Source: Bacteroidales bacterium WCE2008 (lineage in GTDB: Bacteria; Bacteroidota; Bacteroidia; Bacteroidales; UBA932). Taken from it: 64,000 bases of DNA. How positions within the stretch are numbered: position 1 is the stretch's first letter; the number at the start of each line of letters is the position of its first letter. The stretch is taken from contig FUZM01000002.1 of the NCBI GenBank assembly GCA_900167925.1, forward strand, positions 470,244 through 534,243. Direction: 5' to 3'. Positions 15,437 to 24,225 of this stretch are shown in pieces. The notes under the pieces are model-generated. The model was given only the letters and a program-made list of their open reading frames with translations, did no database searches and had not been told where the DNA came from. The position numbers were made by a program, and so were the translations under genes.

Positions 15437-17392
15437 TCAGCTTAGTTTCCGTTTGAGGTCAAGTATGTAATGGTGGTGGTCAGATTCCCTCTTGTCCTCC
15501 GGAGGCATCTGCATGTAGTCTCCGTATATCTGGCGGAGCAGGGAATCGTATCCGGCAGGAAGCTGAACCTCCAGGCCGTCGAACTGCATCGTCGTGGTAT
15601 CCTTGAACCACTCCTTTGAATAGATTTCCTTGAATGTTGGATATGGAGAGCCAAGGCTCACATAATAATCCCCTTCCGATCCGGCGAGGGACTCGTCCAT
15701 CTTGTTGAATCTGGACCTGTACCAGTATCTCAGATAGCGAAGTATGCACCTGTCGATCACCGCCACGCAGATGGCGTGGAAGTCGAGCCGTTCCCATGAT
15801 TTTTTCCAGTCCTCGAAGCGGTATTTCCTGGTGCCCCGCTTGTACAGCTGGAATATTTTGAGATATTTCTTCCTGAAAGCATCTATAGCGGAGACATCTC
15901 CGTCGCATGAATCCAGCGGAAAGACATCCACGAACACGCCGGTATCCACCCTGTATTTCCACATCTCCTGCAGGGAGGTCCTGCGATCCACATATTTGAT
16001 GTATGAGAATGGCACGTCGTAGTCACCCCTGCGGGCGGCAAGTATGCCATATCCGTCAGGGAAAGCATCTATCTTAAGTAACTTCTCATAATCCTCCCTC
16101 GGCATATAGACGTCTATGTCGTCGTCCCACGGAACCATGCCCTTATGTCGCACGGCACCAATTGCGCCGCCATAGGCGAGGTACCAGCGCAGACCGTTCG
16201 CGGAGCAGAAATCCATGAACGAGCCAAGAGTCCGGAGCAGCACCTCCTTGAACTCCTGCATAAACAGAATGGATATGACCCTGTCTGTCTTGCGGCTGCG
16301 GTTCTTCTCCAGATCCCTTACAAGAAGGGCGTTCGAGATTGCATCCATCGGACGCGGATTGTTGGCCAGACGGTCGGGGTTGACGCTGTCGAGATATGAA
16401 TCCCAGTCGATGTCCTGATTCCTGCGGAGTTCGCTTATACCCAGTCTGTCGACATAGGCGAGCATTTCAGCCGCAGTACTCATCCCAAGCACTTCCTTAA
16501 GCCTGGATATCCTGTCCGTATATTCCCCGAAATCCTTTCCGGAATAATCAGAGACAGTGCAGCCGAGATTATATCCGAAGAAAAACGGGAAAGTCAGAGC
16601 GACCGCATGACCATGAGGATAAAGATATTCGCTGGTGAATGTATATGAATATGCATGCGGAGCGGTAGTTCTCGTGATATTGATGGCGCGTCCGGCCCAG
16701 TATGCGCCCTCTGCCATCTTCGCCCTGTCCTCCAGAGTCATGTAAGCTGCCTTCGGGAGGGTCTTCCACATGAGTCCGAGAGCCTTGAATGCGTATGAGC
16801 ATGATTCTTCGGTCGCGCCGACGCTCCAGACGGATTCGATCGCCTGAGCGATTGCGTCGAAGCCGGCGCAGATCGTCAGATAAAGGTTGGAAGAACATGT
16901 AAACGGCGGATAGACGACCGCATAATCCGGGAGGACGTCCTCCGCCTCCATGGACATTTTCTTCCCGTCCTTGTAGAGGACGGCGAATTTCGTGGCTTCA
17001 GCCCCGGTCCCGGAGGTCGTCGGGATCGCCACGAGCGGGATCATCTTCTTCGAGCCTGTCACGGCCTCGATGCGGGCTGCGGCCAGATGGCGGATCGCCT
17101 TGGCTATGTCCATGCCGCTGCCTCCCCCGACTCCGATGACGACGTCCGCGCCGGAGGCTATGAAGGCTTCGCAGCCGGCCTCGGCTTCTTCGTACTTCGG
17201 ATTGCTGGAAAAGGCGTCGAATTCCGTGACCTCATACCCCTTCAGCAGGCTGCCCATCGCTTCGGCGGCTCCACAGTCGGAGTAGGATTTATGGCCGTGG
17301 ACAAGGAAGATGCCGGATGGCGCAAGGCCGTCAAGCACCTTTTTCAGGCTTTCGAGGGCGTCGTTTCCTATGAAGTGGTACTGGTCAGACAT
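15437..17392 (-). CDS. Iron-dependent alcohol dehydrogenase (phosphonoacetaldehyde reductase-like) fused to LicD-family phosphotransferase
   Basis: This 651-residue two-domain protein starts at the ATG at 17392, one base after the previous stop (TAA-T-ATG), not at 17419. Residues of about 5-355 are a group III iron-alcohol dehydrogenase: GGGSGMD at 89-95, T-T-S-G-T-G at about 125-130, metal ligands D179, H246 and H260. The fourth usual His is Gln183, as I recall for phosphonate-pathway members such as FomC and PhpC, which reduce phosphonoacetaldehyde to 2-hydroxyethylphosphonate. A linker leads to a LicD domain (about 378-645) with G-A-V-R-H-K-G and PWDDDID at 421-427; LicD proteins move phospho-alcohols from CDP/CMP carriers onto glycans. 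The LicD part begins M-Q-E-F, like free-standing LicD proteins, so internal initiation is possible. The fusion couples making and attaching the phosphonate. Confidence 0.85.
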   Translation of the reverse strand: MSDQYHFIGNDALESLKKVLDGLAPSGIFLVHGHKSYSDCGAAEAMGSLLKGYEVTEFDAFSSNPKYEEAEAGCEAFIASGADVVIGVGGGSGMDIAKAIRHLAAARIEAVTGSKKMIPLVAIPTTSGTGAEATKFAVLYKDGKKMSMEAEDVLPDYAVVYPPFTCSSNLYLTICAGFDAIAQAIESVWSVGATEESCSYAFKALGLMWKTLPKAAYMTLEDRAKMAEGAYWAGRAINITRTTAPHAYSYTFTSEYLYPHGHAVALTFPFFFGYNLGCTVSDYSGKDFGEYTDRISRLKEVLGMSTAAEMLAYVDRLGISELRRNQDIDWDSYLDSVNPDRLANNPRPMDAISNALLVRDLEKNRSRKTDRVISILFMQEFKEVLLRTLGSFMDFCSANGLRWYLAYGGAIGAVRHKGMVPWDDDIDVYMPREDYEKLLKIDAFPDGYGILAARRGDYDVPFSYIKYVDRRTSLQEMWKYRVDTGVFVDVFPLDSCDGDVSAIDAFRKKYLKIFQLYKRGTRKYRFEDWKKSWERLDFHAICVAVIDRCILRYLRYWYRSRFNKMDESLAGSEGDYYVSLGSPYPTFKEIYSKEWFKDTTTMQFDGLEVQLPAGYDSLLRQIYGDYMQMPPEDKRESDHHHYILDLKRKLS

Positions 17393-17393
17393 A

Positions 17394-18698
17394 TTATTCT
17401 TTGTTCGGAAGTAATTCAAGAATCTCCTTTACGGACATGCAATACTGCTCCGACGCCTCTTTGCAGCGGCCATGTTCCAGGATCGAAGTCGCACAGGCGA
17501 CCATCGCCGGGTAGGCGGCGCGCAGAAGATGGTTGGCGTAGATCACTATGTTGATGCCCCATGAGGCCAGTTCGTCCTCTGTGACTGCGTCGTAGGTCGT
17601 CGGCACCGCTACCAGAGGGATGTCGGGTCTGACGGCCTTGAAGCGGCGGCAAAATTCATGGATATCCTCTCCTGATTTCTCCTTGCTGTGGATCATGATA
17701 CCGTCTGCGCCGGCCTCTACATAGGCTGCGGCTCTTTCGAGGGCGTCATCGACGCTCTTGCCGGCGATCAGGCTCTCGATTCTGGCGATGATCATGAAAT
17801 CCTCAGTCACCTGGGCATCCTTGCCGGTGCGGATTTTTTCGCAGAAATTCTCGATGCTGTCCTGGGTCTGGGCGGCGTCGGTGCCGAAGAGGGAGTTATG
17901 CTTGTCCCCCACCTTGTCCTCAATGATGACGGCCGAGACTCCGAGTCGCTCGAGAGTCCTTACCGTAAAGCGGAACTGGGATGGCTTGCCTCCGGTGTCG
18001 CCGTCGAAGATTACCGGCTTGGTGGTAACTTCGAGGGCGTCGTTAAGGCCCTGAAGACGGTTGGTAAGGTCGACGGCTTCAGTGTCCGGTTTTCCTTTGG
18101 AAGTCGAGTCCGTGAGGGAACTTGACCACATTCCGTCGAATTCTATCTTCATCCCGTTCTTCTGGACGGAAGTATTTTCTATGATCAGGCCGGTAAGTCC
18201 GTTGTGGGACTCCATGAAGCGTACTATCTTCTTGGCGCCGATAAGGCGGCGGAGTCTTTTGAGGCGGATTTCAGGGGTGGTGCCGATTTCCTTGAGGCGC
18301 TGGTTCATCGCGGTCGAAGATATGCCCTTGGTATAAGGGATGTCAATCACCTGGCCGCCCCAGGCCGCCATGCAGTCGATTATCCTCTGGCGGGTCTGCT
18401 TCTGGACGCCTTCTTTCCAGTCATCGCCGTGGACGACGTAGTCCGGTTTCAGCTTGAGCAGGTTCGGCACATAGTCCAGGGTGGTCTGCTCGACAACACG
18501 GTCGACGCCTTTTATGTTGGATACGATCTCCGCACGCTGGTTGTAATCTAGGTACGGGAGTCTCTTGTAACTTGCTATCGCCGCATCGGTAAGCACGCCT
18601 ACGGTCACGCTGCCCAGTTCGGCGGCATGATGGATTATGTTGAGATGGCCGGGATGAATCATGTCGGCGCTCATCCCCACATATACTGTCTTCTTCAT
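17394..18698 (-). CDS. Bifunctional cytidylyltransferase-phosphoenolpyruvate mutase (Fom1-like)
   Basis: This 434-residue protein has two domains. Residues 1-135 are a TagD/Fom1-type cytidylyltransferase with H-P-G-H at 15-18 and G-I-S-S-T at about 125-129. Residues of about 145-430 are PEP mutase of the isocitrate-lyase superfamily, with F-D-G-D-T-G-G at 231-237 and the signature EDK-x5-NS at 260-269 ([10 protein letters not shown]). PEP mutase makes the C-P bond of phosphonopyruvate from PEP. In fosfomycin biosynthesis the same arrangement (Fom1) also attaches CMP to 2-hydroxyethylphosphonate. Its start overlaps the aminotransferase stop by four bases (ATGA) and the dehydrogenase-LicD gene follows after one base. 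This is strong evidence for phosphonate synthesis. Confidence 0.92.
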   Translation of the reverse strand: MKKTVYVGMSADMIHPGHLNIIHHAAELGSVTVGVLTDAAIASYKRLPYLDYNQRAEIVSNIKGVDRVVEQTTLDYVPNLLKLKPDYVVHGDDWKEGVQKQTRQRIIDCMAAWGGQVIDIPYTKGISSTAMNQRLKEIGTTPEIRLKRLRRLIGAKKIVRFMESHNGLTGLIIENTSVQKNGMKIEFDGMWSSSLTDSTSKGKPDTEAVDLTNRLQGLNDALEVTTKPVIFDGDTGGKPSQFRFTVRTLERLGVSAVIIEDKVGDKHNSLFGTDAAQTQDSIENFCEKIRTGKDAQVTEDFMIIARIESLIAGKSVDDALERAAAYVEAGADGIMIHSKEKSGEDIHEFCRRFKAVRPDIPLVAVPTTYDAVTEDELASWGINIVIYANHLLRAAYPAMVACATSILEHGRCKEASEQYCMSVKEILELLPNKE

Positions 18699-19894
18699 TT
18701 CTTCTTCGAATTATACTCCTCCAGCGCATGCTTCAGACATTCGAGAGCCTTTGCAAGATCTTCGACGCAGAGCACGTACGCTATCCTGACCTCGTTTTTG
18801 CCGAGTCCCGGAGTGCTGTAGAATCCGGCGGCCGGAGCCATCATCACGGTAGCGCCTTCATATTCGAAGTCGGTCAGGCACCAGCGGCAGAAATCCTCCG
18901 CATCCTCGACAGGCAGGCTGGCAAGCGTATAGAACGCTCCCTCCGGCATCGGGCTGTAAACGCCCGGAATCTTGTTGAGTCCGTCGATGATGAAATCACG
19001 GCGGGCCTTATATTCGTCGAAGCAAGCCTTCGAATACTCCTCCGTCCCGTCGATGGAAGCCTCGGCCACGATCTGTCCGAGAAGAGGAGGGCAAAGACGG
19101 CTCTGGGCCACTTTCATGGCACATTCTATGACTTCTTTGTTATGGGTGACAATCATTCCGATCCTGATTCCGCACTCGGAATAACGCTTCGAGACGGAGT
19201 CCACGAGAATCACGTTCTGCTCTATCCCTTCGAGGGTCATGGCAGACTTATACGGAACTCCGGTATAGCAGAATTCGCGGTATGCCTCATCCGATATTAG
19301 GAAAAGGTCATGCTTCTTGACGATGTCGCGTATGCTCAGGAGTTCCTCGTCCGGATACAGGTAGCCGGTAGGATTGTTCGGGTTGCAGAGCAGGATAGCC
19401 CTGGTCTTCGGAGTGATGGCCTTTTCGAAGGCCTCGACCGGAGGAAGCGCGAATCCGTTCTCGATATATGAGCGCACGGTCTTGACGACAACGCCGGCGG
19501 ATTCGGCAAAGCTCAGGTAATTGGCATATCCCGGCTCGACCATTATGATTTCGTCACCGGGATCGAGACAGGAAAGGAAAAGCATCAGAAGGGCTTCTGA
19601 CCCTCCCGTGGTAACCATTATCTCCTCCGGAGTAACACTGATTCCGCATTTCGCGTAATAGCTCGCGAATTTCTCACGTACGGAAAGAAGTCCTTGGGAA
19701 TGAGTGTATTCGAGAGTTTTTCTATCAATATTCTTGAGCGCGTCGAGGGCTTTCTGCGGGGTCGGCAGGTCTGGCTGTCCGATATTGAGGTGATATACCT
19801 TCACACCACGCTTTTTTGCCTCGTCAGCAAACGGCACAAGTTTTCTGATAGGCGATGCGGGAAGCCTTACTCCCCTTTTCGATATCTTAGGCAT
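18695..19894 (-). CDS. Class I PLP-dependent aminotransferase coupled to the phosphonate genes
   Basis: This 399-residue fold-type I aminotransferase has N-P-N-N-P-T-G at 171-177, D202, Y205, the PLP lysine K236 in S-V-S-K-R-Y-S, and R244. It resembles the aspartate-aminotransferase-like enzyme common in Bacteroidales (opening with P-A-S-P-I-R-K-L). Its last codon overlaps the start of the cytidylyltransferase-PEP mutase gene (ATGA), so the two are translationally coupled. It could therefore act on phosphonopyruvate (giving phosphonoalanine) or on phosphonoacetaldehyde (giving 2-aminoethylphosphonate). It is not the class V PhnW/AEP transaminase type. Alternatively it is an ordinary amino-acid aminotransferase that became the first gene of the operon. 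Confidence 0.85.
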   Translation of the reverse strand: MPKISKRGVRLPASPIRKLVPFADEAKKRGVKVYHLNIGQPDLPTPQKALDALKNIDRKTLEYTHSQGLLSVREKFASYYAKCGISVTPEEIMVTTGGSEALLMLFLSCLDPGDEIIMVEPGYANYLSFAESAGVVVKTVRSYIENGFALPPVEAFEKAITPKTRAILLCNPNNPTGYLYPDEELLSIRDIVKKHDLFLISDEAYREFCYTGVPYKSAMTLEGIEQNVILVDSVSKRYSECGIRIGMIVTHNKEVIECAMKVAQSRLCPPLLGQIVAEASIDGTEEYSKACFDEYKARRDFIIDGLNKIPGVYSPMPEGAFYTLASLPVEDAEDFCRWCLTDFEYEGATVMMAPAAGFYSTPGLGKNEVRIAYVLCVEDLAKALECLKHALEEYNSKKK

Positions 19895-19958
19895 AAAATC
19901 ACAATTTAATCTAAAAGGCTAAGTTAATGATTATTTTCCGATTTACGAATAAAAACCT

Positions 19959-21053
19959 CTACAGAGACGCGAGGTACCATTCATAGAGACGGGAAACGCC
20001 GTCTTCTAGTTCGACGGAATGCCTCCATCCGAGACTGTTCAGCTTGCTCACGTCCGTAAGCTTGCGAGGAGTTCCGTCCGGCCTGGAAGAGTCCCAGAGT
20101 ATCTCCCCTTCATATCTAGTCGCCGCCGCGACTAGGGCGGCAAGCTCCTTTATCGTAATTTCTTTTCCTGTGCCGACATTGATGTGGCAGTTGCGGATTT
20201 CCTTGATCCCGTCCTTGTTCACGGGACCGTCCGCGACGTCCTTGAAGTCCACGTTCAGCAGCACATGCACGCTGGCGTCAGCCATGTCTTCGCTCCAGAG
20301 GAACTCCCTGAGGGCATTTCCGGTGCCCCAGAGCCTGACTTTCCCGGCTTCGACTCCATATCTGCCCAGCACGGCCAGTATATCGGCATCGGAGGCATCC
20401 CCTCCTACGCCCTCGACGGGACGTGCGGCGAGGTCCCTACGCACCAGAGGCCAGTCTCCCCGCTGCAGGGCTCCGGCAAGATGGATCTTACGGATCATCG
20501 CAGGAAGCACATGGCTCTTCTCCAGGTCGAAATTGTCATTCGGGCCATAGAGGTTGGTCGGCATCACGGCTATATAGTTGCAGCCATACTGCAGGCTGAA
20601 GCTTTCGCACATCTTCAGGCCCGCGATCTTGGCTATGGCATAAGGTTCATTGGTATATTCGAGCTCCGATGTTAGAAGCGCGTCCTCCGCCATCGGCTGA
20701 GGGGCCATCTTGGGATAGATACAAGTGCTTCCCAGGAAGAGAAGTTTCTTGACTCCATGTCTCCAGCTCTCCCCGATCACATTCTGCTGGATCTGCAGGT
20801 TTCGGTATATGAAATCCGCGCGCAGCTTCAGGTTCGCCATGATTCCTCCGACGAAAGCTGCGGCCAGCACGACTGCGTCCGGTTTCTCGCGGTCGAAGAA
20901 TTCACGCACGGCGACAGGGTCCATCAGGTCAAGCTCAGCATGGGTCCGTCCAATCAGGTTGGTGTATCCGCGGCTGATGAGATTGTCCCATATCGCCGAA
21001 CCGACCAGGCCTTTGTGCCCGGCTACATATATCTTTGAACTTTTGTCTAACAT
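19959..21053 (-). CDS. fcl: GDP-L-fucose synthase
   Basis: This 364-residue short-chain dehydrogenase/epimerase catalyses the last two steps from GDP-4-keto-6-deoxymannose to GDP-L-fucose. Visible features are the nucleotide-binding G-H-K-G-L-V-G-S, the N-L-I-G-R-T block, [15 protein letters not shown] (catalytic Y and K) and [11 protein letters not shown]. It is about 45 residues longer than the E. coli enzyme owing to an insert after H-V-L-P-A-M-I-R-K, which I believe is common in Bacteroidota. Its start overlaps the gmd stop by seven bases. The 64-nt gap to the aminotransferase shows no clear terminator or promoter, so read-through into the phosphonate operon is possible. Confidence 0.92.
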   Translation of the reverse strand: MLDKSSKIYVAGHKGLVGSAIWDNLISRGYTNLIGRTHAELDLMDPVAVREFFDREKPDAVVLAAAFVGGIMANLKLRADFIYRNLQIQQNVIGESWRHGVKKLLFLGSTCIYPKMAPQPMAEDALLTSELEYTNEPYAIAKIAGLKMCESFSLQYGCNYIAVMPTNLYGPNDNFDLEKSHVLPAMIRKIHLAGALQRGDWPLVRRDLAARPVEGVGGDASDADILAVLGRYGVEAGKVRLWGTGNALREFLWSEDMADASVHVLLNVDFKDVADGPVNKDGIKEIRNCHINVGTGKEITIKELAALVAAATRYEGEILWDSSRPDGTPRKLTDVSKLNSLGWRHSVELEDGVSRLYEWYLASL

Positions 21054-22093
21054 TTTGAAAGATCAAATTCTACCATTTCCTTCACCAGACTCCCGAAAGA
21101 GGTCCGGCGAGGATTCCAGCCCAGCTTGGTACGGGCCTTGGAAGGGTCGCCGAGCAGGCTGTCCACTTCGCTCGGACGGAAGAAACGGGGATCCACCTCG
21201 ACCAGTACCTTGCCTGTGGCGGCGTCTATTCCCTTTTCTTCGAGGCCTGAGCCCTCCCATCGAAGCTCGATGCCGGCATACTTGAAGGCAAGGGTACAGA
21301 ACTCACGCACCGAATGCTGCTCGCCCGTGGCGATCACATAATCTTCAGGCTGGTCCTGCTGCAGCATCAGCCACATGCACTCCACATAGTCCTGGGCATG
21401 TCCCCAGTCGCGGAGCGCGTCCAGGTTGCCGAGATATAGTTTCTCCTGCAATCCCTTGGCGATCCTTGCTGCGGCCATGGTGATTTTCTTGGTCACGAAA
21501 TTCTCTCCGCGACGCGGAGACTCATGATTGAAAAGTATTCCGTTGACTGCATACATTCCGTAGCTCTCCCTATAGTTCTTGACTATCCAGAAGCCGTAGA
21601 GCTTGGCCACGCCGTACGGAGAACGCGGGTAGAACGGAGTCGCCTCATTCTGAGGCACTTTCTGAACCTTGCCGTACAGTTCCGAGGTGGAAGCCTGATA
21701 TATGCGGCAGGTCTTCTCCAGACCGCATATCCGCACTGCCTCCAGCAGGCGCAGCACGCCCACGGCATCTGTCTCCGCGGTGAATTCAGGTACTTCGAAG
21801 CTGACCTTCACATGGCTCTGCGCGGCCAGGTTGTATATTTCATCAGGTTTGATTTCGCTTATGAGACGGATCAGGGAGCTCGAGTCGGTCATGTCTCCGT
21901 AATGGAGATTGATCTGGCGTCCGTTTTTCATGTCCCTTACCCACTCGTCGAGATACAGATGCTCTATCCTCCCGGTGTTGAAGGAGGAAGAACGGCGGAG
22001 CACGCCATGCACCTCATATCCCTTTCCGAGAAGGAATTCCGCAAGATAGGAACCGTCCTGGCCGGTTATGCCGGTAATCAATGCTTTAGCCAT
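21047..22093 (-). CDS. gmd: GDP-mannose 4,6-dehydratase
   Basis: This 348-residue enzyme opens the GDP-fucose pathway by converting GDP-mannose to GDP-4-keto-6-deoxymannose. It has the NADP-binding G-I-T-G-Q-D-G-S-Y, the [11 protein letters not shown] block, N-L-A-A-Q-S-H-V, the S-T-S-E-L-Y-G catalytic segment with [10 protein letters not shown], and the late [11 protein letters not shown] block. All are family hallmarks. Together with the overlapping fcl gene it supplies GDP-fucose for surface glycans, and it lies upstream of the phosphonate-glycan operon on the same strand. Confidence 0.95.
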   Translation of the reverse strand: MAKALITGITGQDGSYLAEFLLGKGYEVHGVLRRSSSFNTGRIEHLYLDEWVRDMKNGRQINLHYGDMTDSSSLIRLISEIKPDEIYNLAAQSHVKVSFEVPEFTAETDAVGVLRLLEAVRICGLEKTCRIYQASTSELYGKVQKVPQNEATPFYPRSPYGVAKLYGFWIVKNYRESYGMYAVNGILFNHESPRRGENFVTKKITMAAARIAKGLQEKLYLGNLDALRDWGHAQDYVECMWLMLQQDQPEDYVIATGEQHSVREFCTLAFKYAGIELRWEGSGLEEKGIDAATGKVLVEVDPRFFRPSEVDSLLGDPSKARTKLGWNPRRTSFGSLVKEMVEFDLSKC

Positions 22094-22129
22094 AAAAAGA
22101 ATACTTTTGTCCCGTAAAATTAATCATAT

Positions 22130-22160
22130 TTTGTGGATTTACGAAAAAGTCGTACATTTG
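22130..22160 (+). promoter_or_regulatory. Promoter of the SRP RNA gene
   Basis: TTTG at 22130-22133, a 19-bp spacer, and a perfect TACATTTG -7 box at 22153-22160. Transcription would start about five bases later, at the 5' end of the RNA. Confidence 0.8.
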
Positions 22161-22164
22161 CAGC

Positions 22165-22261
22165 GGGAAAGTCGTACACGACCAGCTCCCTCCAAACTCC
22201 CCCAGGGCCGGAAGGCAGCAAGGGTAGGAGGTCGTAGCGGTGCGATGTGCTAAGCTTTCCC
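22165..22261 (+). ncRNA. ffs: Small (4.5S-type) signal recognition particle RNA
   Basis: The apical loop with GGGCCGGAAGGCAGCAAGGG at 22205-22224 carries the invariant GGAAG-x-AGCA elements that bind Ffh. The ends pair: GGGAAAG (22165-22171) with CTTTCCC (22255-22261), and CGTACACGACC-like sequence pairs with GGTCGT. The run of eight Ts at 22262-22269 completes an intrinsic terminator. A strong promoter is directly upstream. This RNA works with Ffh and FtsY (encoded at 55552-56481) in membrane-protein targeting. Confidence 0.93.
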
Positions 22262-22271
22262 TTTTTTTTGC

Positions 22272-22279
22272 TATATTTG
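22272..22279 (+). promoter_or_regulatory. -7 box of cdd-mnmA
   Basis: TATATTTG, a perfect -7 match, begins three bases after the SRP RNA T-tract and lies 24 bp before the cdd ATG. Confidence 0.65.
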
Positions 22280-22302
22280 TGAAGTAACATAAACTAATAG
22301 CA

Positions 22303-22779
22303 ATGACTGACAAGAAATTAGAAATACGATACAGGGAATACGGAAGCGTCGAGGACCTCGCTCCGGAGGACAAGGAGCTGGCGCTCTCGGCCATCGAGGC
22401 ACAGAAGAGTTCCTACGCTCCTTATTCTAAATTCAATGTCGGCGCTGCCGTGCGTCTTGCCGACGGCTCGATAGTAAAAGGCTCCAACCAGGAGAATGCG
22501 GCCACCCCGTCCGGCCTCTGCGCCGAGAGGACAGCCATGTTCGCAGCCTCTGCCACCCATCCGGGCGTGCCGATGGTCAGCCTGGCAATCGTAGGAGGTC
22601 CCGGCTACACTATCTGCGACGAACCTGCCACTCCGTGCGGCTCATGCCGTCAGGTCATGGCCGAGTACCAGAAAGTGGGAGGCCGGCCGATCGGAATCAT
22701 TCTTGTCGGGAAAGACAAGATAATGCAGTTTGACAAGGTAGACGACGTGCTCCCTTTCATTTTTACATCCCTTGACTGA
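22303..22779 (+). CDS. cdd: Cytidine deaminase
   Basis: This 158-residue enzyme of pyrimidine salvage deaminates cytidine and deoxycytidine to uridine and deoxyuridine. The zinc site is visible as C-A-E-R-T-A and P-C-G-S-C-R-Q, and the Y-A-P-Y-S-K-F-N-V-G-A-A block binds the nucleoside. The Met at 22303 follows a perfect -7 box by 24 bp. The stop is three bases before mnmA, so the two form an operon. Length and motifs are normal. Confidence 0.93.
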   Translation: MTDKKLEIRYREYGSVEDLAPEDKELALSAIEAQKSSYAPYSKFNVGAAVRLADGSIVKGSNQENAATPSGLCAERTAMFAASATHPGVPMVSLAIVGGPGYTICDEPATPCGSCRQVMAEYQKVGGRPIGIILVGKDKIMQFDKVDDVLPFIFTSLD

Positions 22780-22782
22780 TAG

Positions 22783-24183
22783 ATGAAGATCTGTGTAGGA
22801 CTATCCGGAGGAGTTGACTCCAGCGTTGCGGCCCTGTTGCTCAAGCAGCAGGGTTATGATGTCTTTGCCATGTTCATGCAGAACTGGCATGACGCGGACG
22901 CGACCCTGCACGGAGACTGCGAATGGGAGGAAGACCGCTTCGTAGCCGAGATGGTCGCGAGGAAGATCGGCATCCCGTTCTATTTCATAGACTTAAGCAA
23001 AGAGTACCGCCAGAGAGTCGTCGACTACATGTTCGACGAATATTCGAAGGGACGCACTCCGAATCCGGACGTGCTCTGCAACAGGGAGATCAAGTTCGAC
23101 GCCTTCTGGAAGGCTGCCCGCAAGCTGGGGGCCGACATGGTCGCCACCGGCCATTATTGCCGGAAGGAGCAGGCCGTGGACGCCGACGGGAACCCTCTCA
23201 AAGATGCGGACGGCAATCCGATATGGAGCATCTTTGCAGGCTCCGACCCCAACAAAGACCAGAGCTATTTCCTCTGCCAGCTTACCCAGGAACAGCTTGC
23301 GACCGCCCTCTTCCCTATCGGAGACATAGTAAAGCCCGAGGTCAGGAGACTGGCCCATGAGGCCGACCTGCCTTCGGCGGACAAGAAGGATTCGCAGGGC
23401 ATATGTTTCGTCGGTAAAGTCGACCTTCCGACATTCCTGCAGCAGAAACTGAAGTCCGTAGAAGGCGACGTCATTGAAGTCTATGACGCCTACTACGACA
23501 ACGACCCGCAATACAAGTTCATACACGACACACTCTCATCGCTGACCGCCGACGGAAGCGAGGCCGGAATGATCACCGGCTACATTTCCGAGGACAAATG
23601 CACTCCGGCCGGCAAGGGAACGGCGTTTGACCCGGAAAAGATAAGCGCCCTCACCGACGAGGAACTGATAAGGCTTTCGACTCCTGTCAGCTACGACATC
23701 AAGTTCGAGACCGAGACATACAGGAGCGGGAAGCACCATGTCAAGAAGACCCGCTACAAGGACAATCCGTACGGAAAAGTGCTCGGAAAGCATGACGGAG
23801 CGCAGTTCTACACCATCGGGCAGCGCAAGGGCCTGAACATAGGAGGTCACAAGGACCCGGTATTCGTGATCGCCACCGACACTGAGAAGAACATAATCTA
23901 CGTAGGCGAGGGACATACGCACAAGGGCCTTTCAAGGAGCTGTCTGAGAATCGTTCCGGAGGACATCCACTGGATACGCGAGGACCTGGCAATGAAGCCG
24001 GGCGAGATGCGCCGTTACCGCGTCAGGATCCGCTACCGCCAGCCGCTCCAGGACGCCACCGTGATAATGCGCGAGGCCGGCCTGTTCATACTCTTCGACA
24101 CCCCTCAGCGCGGCATCACCCCCGGCCAGTTCGCCGTATGGTACACCCAATCTGAAGAAATGCTCGGTTCCGGTATCATTTAA
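22783..24183 (+). CDS. mnmA: tRNA-specific 2-thiouridylase MnmA with a large insertion
   Basis: This PP-loop ATPase thiolates U34 of tRNA-Lys, Glu and Gln. Motifs: S-G-G-V-D-S-S-V at 8-15, P-N-P-D-V-L-C-N with nucleophile C99, the M-V-A-T-G-H-Y block, G-I-C-F-V-G with C208, and Y-T-I-G-Q-R-K-G-L at about 343-351. At 466 residues it is about 100 longer than the usual 360-370. The excess is one block at about residues 233-327, between the F-L-Q-Q-K-L segment and G-K-V-L-G-K-H-D-G, where ordinary MnmA has only a few residues. Both cysteines are present, so the enzyme is probably active. The insert is acidic and has no recognised domain. Confidence 0.93.
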   Translation: MKICVGLSGGVDSSVAALLLKQQGYDVFAMFMQNWHDADATLHGDCEWEEDRFVAEMVARKIGIPFYFIDLSKEYRQRVVDYMFDEYSKGRTPNPDVLCNREIKFDAFWKAARKLGADMVATGHYCRKEQAVDADGNPLKDADGNPIWSIFAGSDPNKDQSYFLCQLTQEQLATALFPIGDIVKPEVRRLAHEADLPSADKKDSQGICFVGKVDLPTFLQQKLKSVEGDVIEVYDAYYDNDPQYKFIHDTLSSLTADGSEAGMITGYISEDKCTPAGKGTAFDPEKISALTDEELIRLSTPVSYDIKFETETYRSGKHHVKKTRYKDNPYGKVLGKHDGAQFYTIGQRKGLNIGGHKDPVFVIATDTEKNIIYVGEGHTHKGLSRSCLRIVPEDIHWIREDLAMKPGEMRRYRVRIRYRQPLQDATVIMREAGLFILFDTPQRGITPGQFAVWYTQSEEMLGSGII

Positions 24184-24197
24184 TGCCGGAAAATTGC

Positions 24198-24205
24198 TAT
24201 CTTTG
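24198..24205 (+). promoter_or_regulatory. -7 box of tsaD
   Basis: TATCTTTG, a perfect -7 match, lies 20 bp before the tsaD ATG and just after mnmA. Confidence 0.6.
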
Positions 24206-24225
24206 CGGCCTAATAGTTCAATAAT

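Noticed and set aside
12612..18698. Stop-N-ATG one-base gaps as a special signature of the phosphonate operon
   Set aside because: The same spacing occurs at 62571-62573, and one-base TAATG or ATGA overlaps occur in several ordinary operons here, so it is a general habit of this genome.
22146..22178. Direct repeat AAAGTCGTACA at the SRP RNA promoter and 5' end
   Set aside because: One copy is part of the promoter and the other part of the RNA stem; the similarity has no evident function and no further copies follow.
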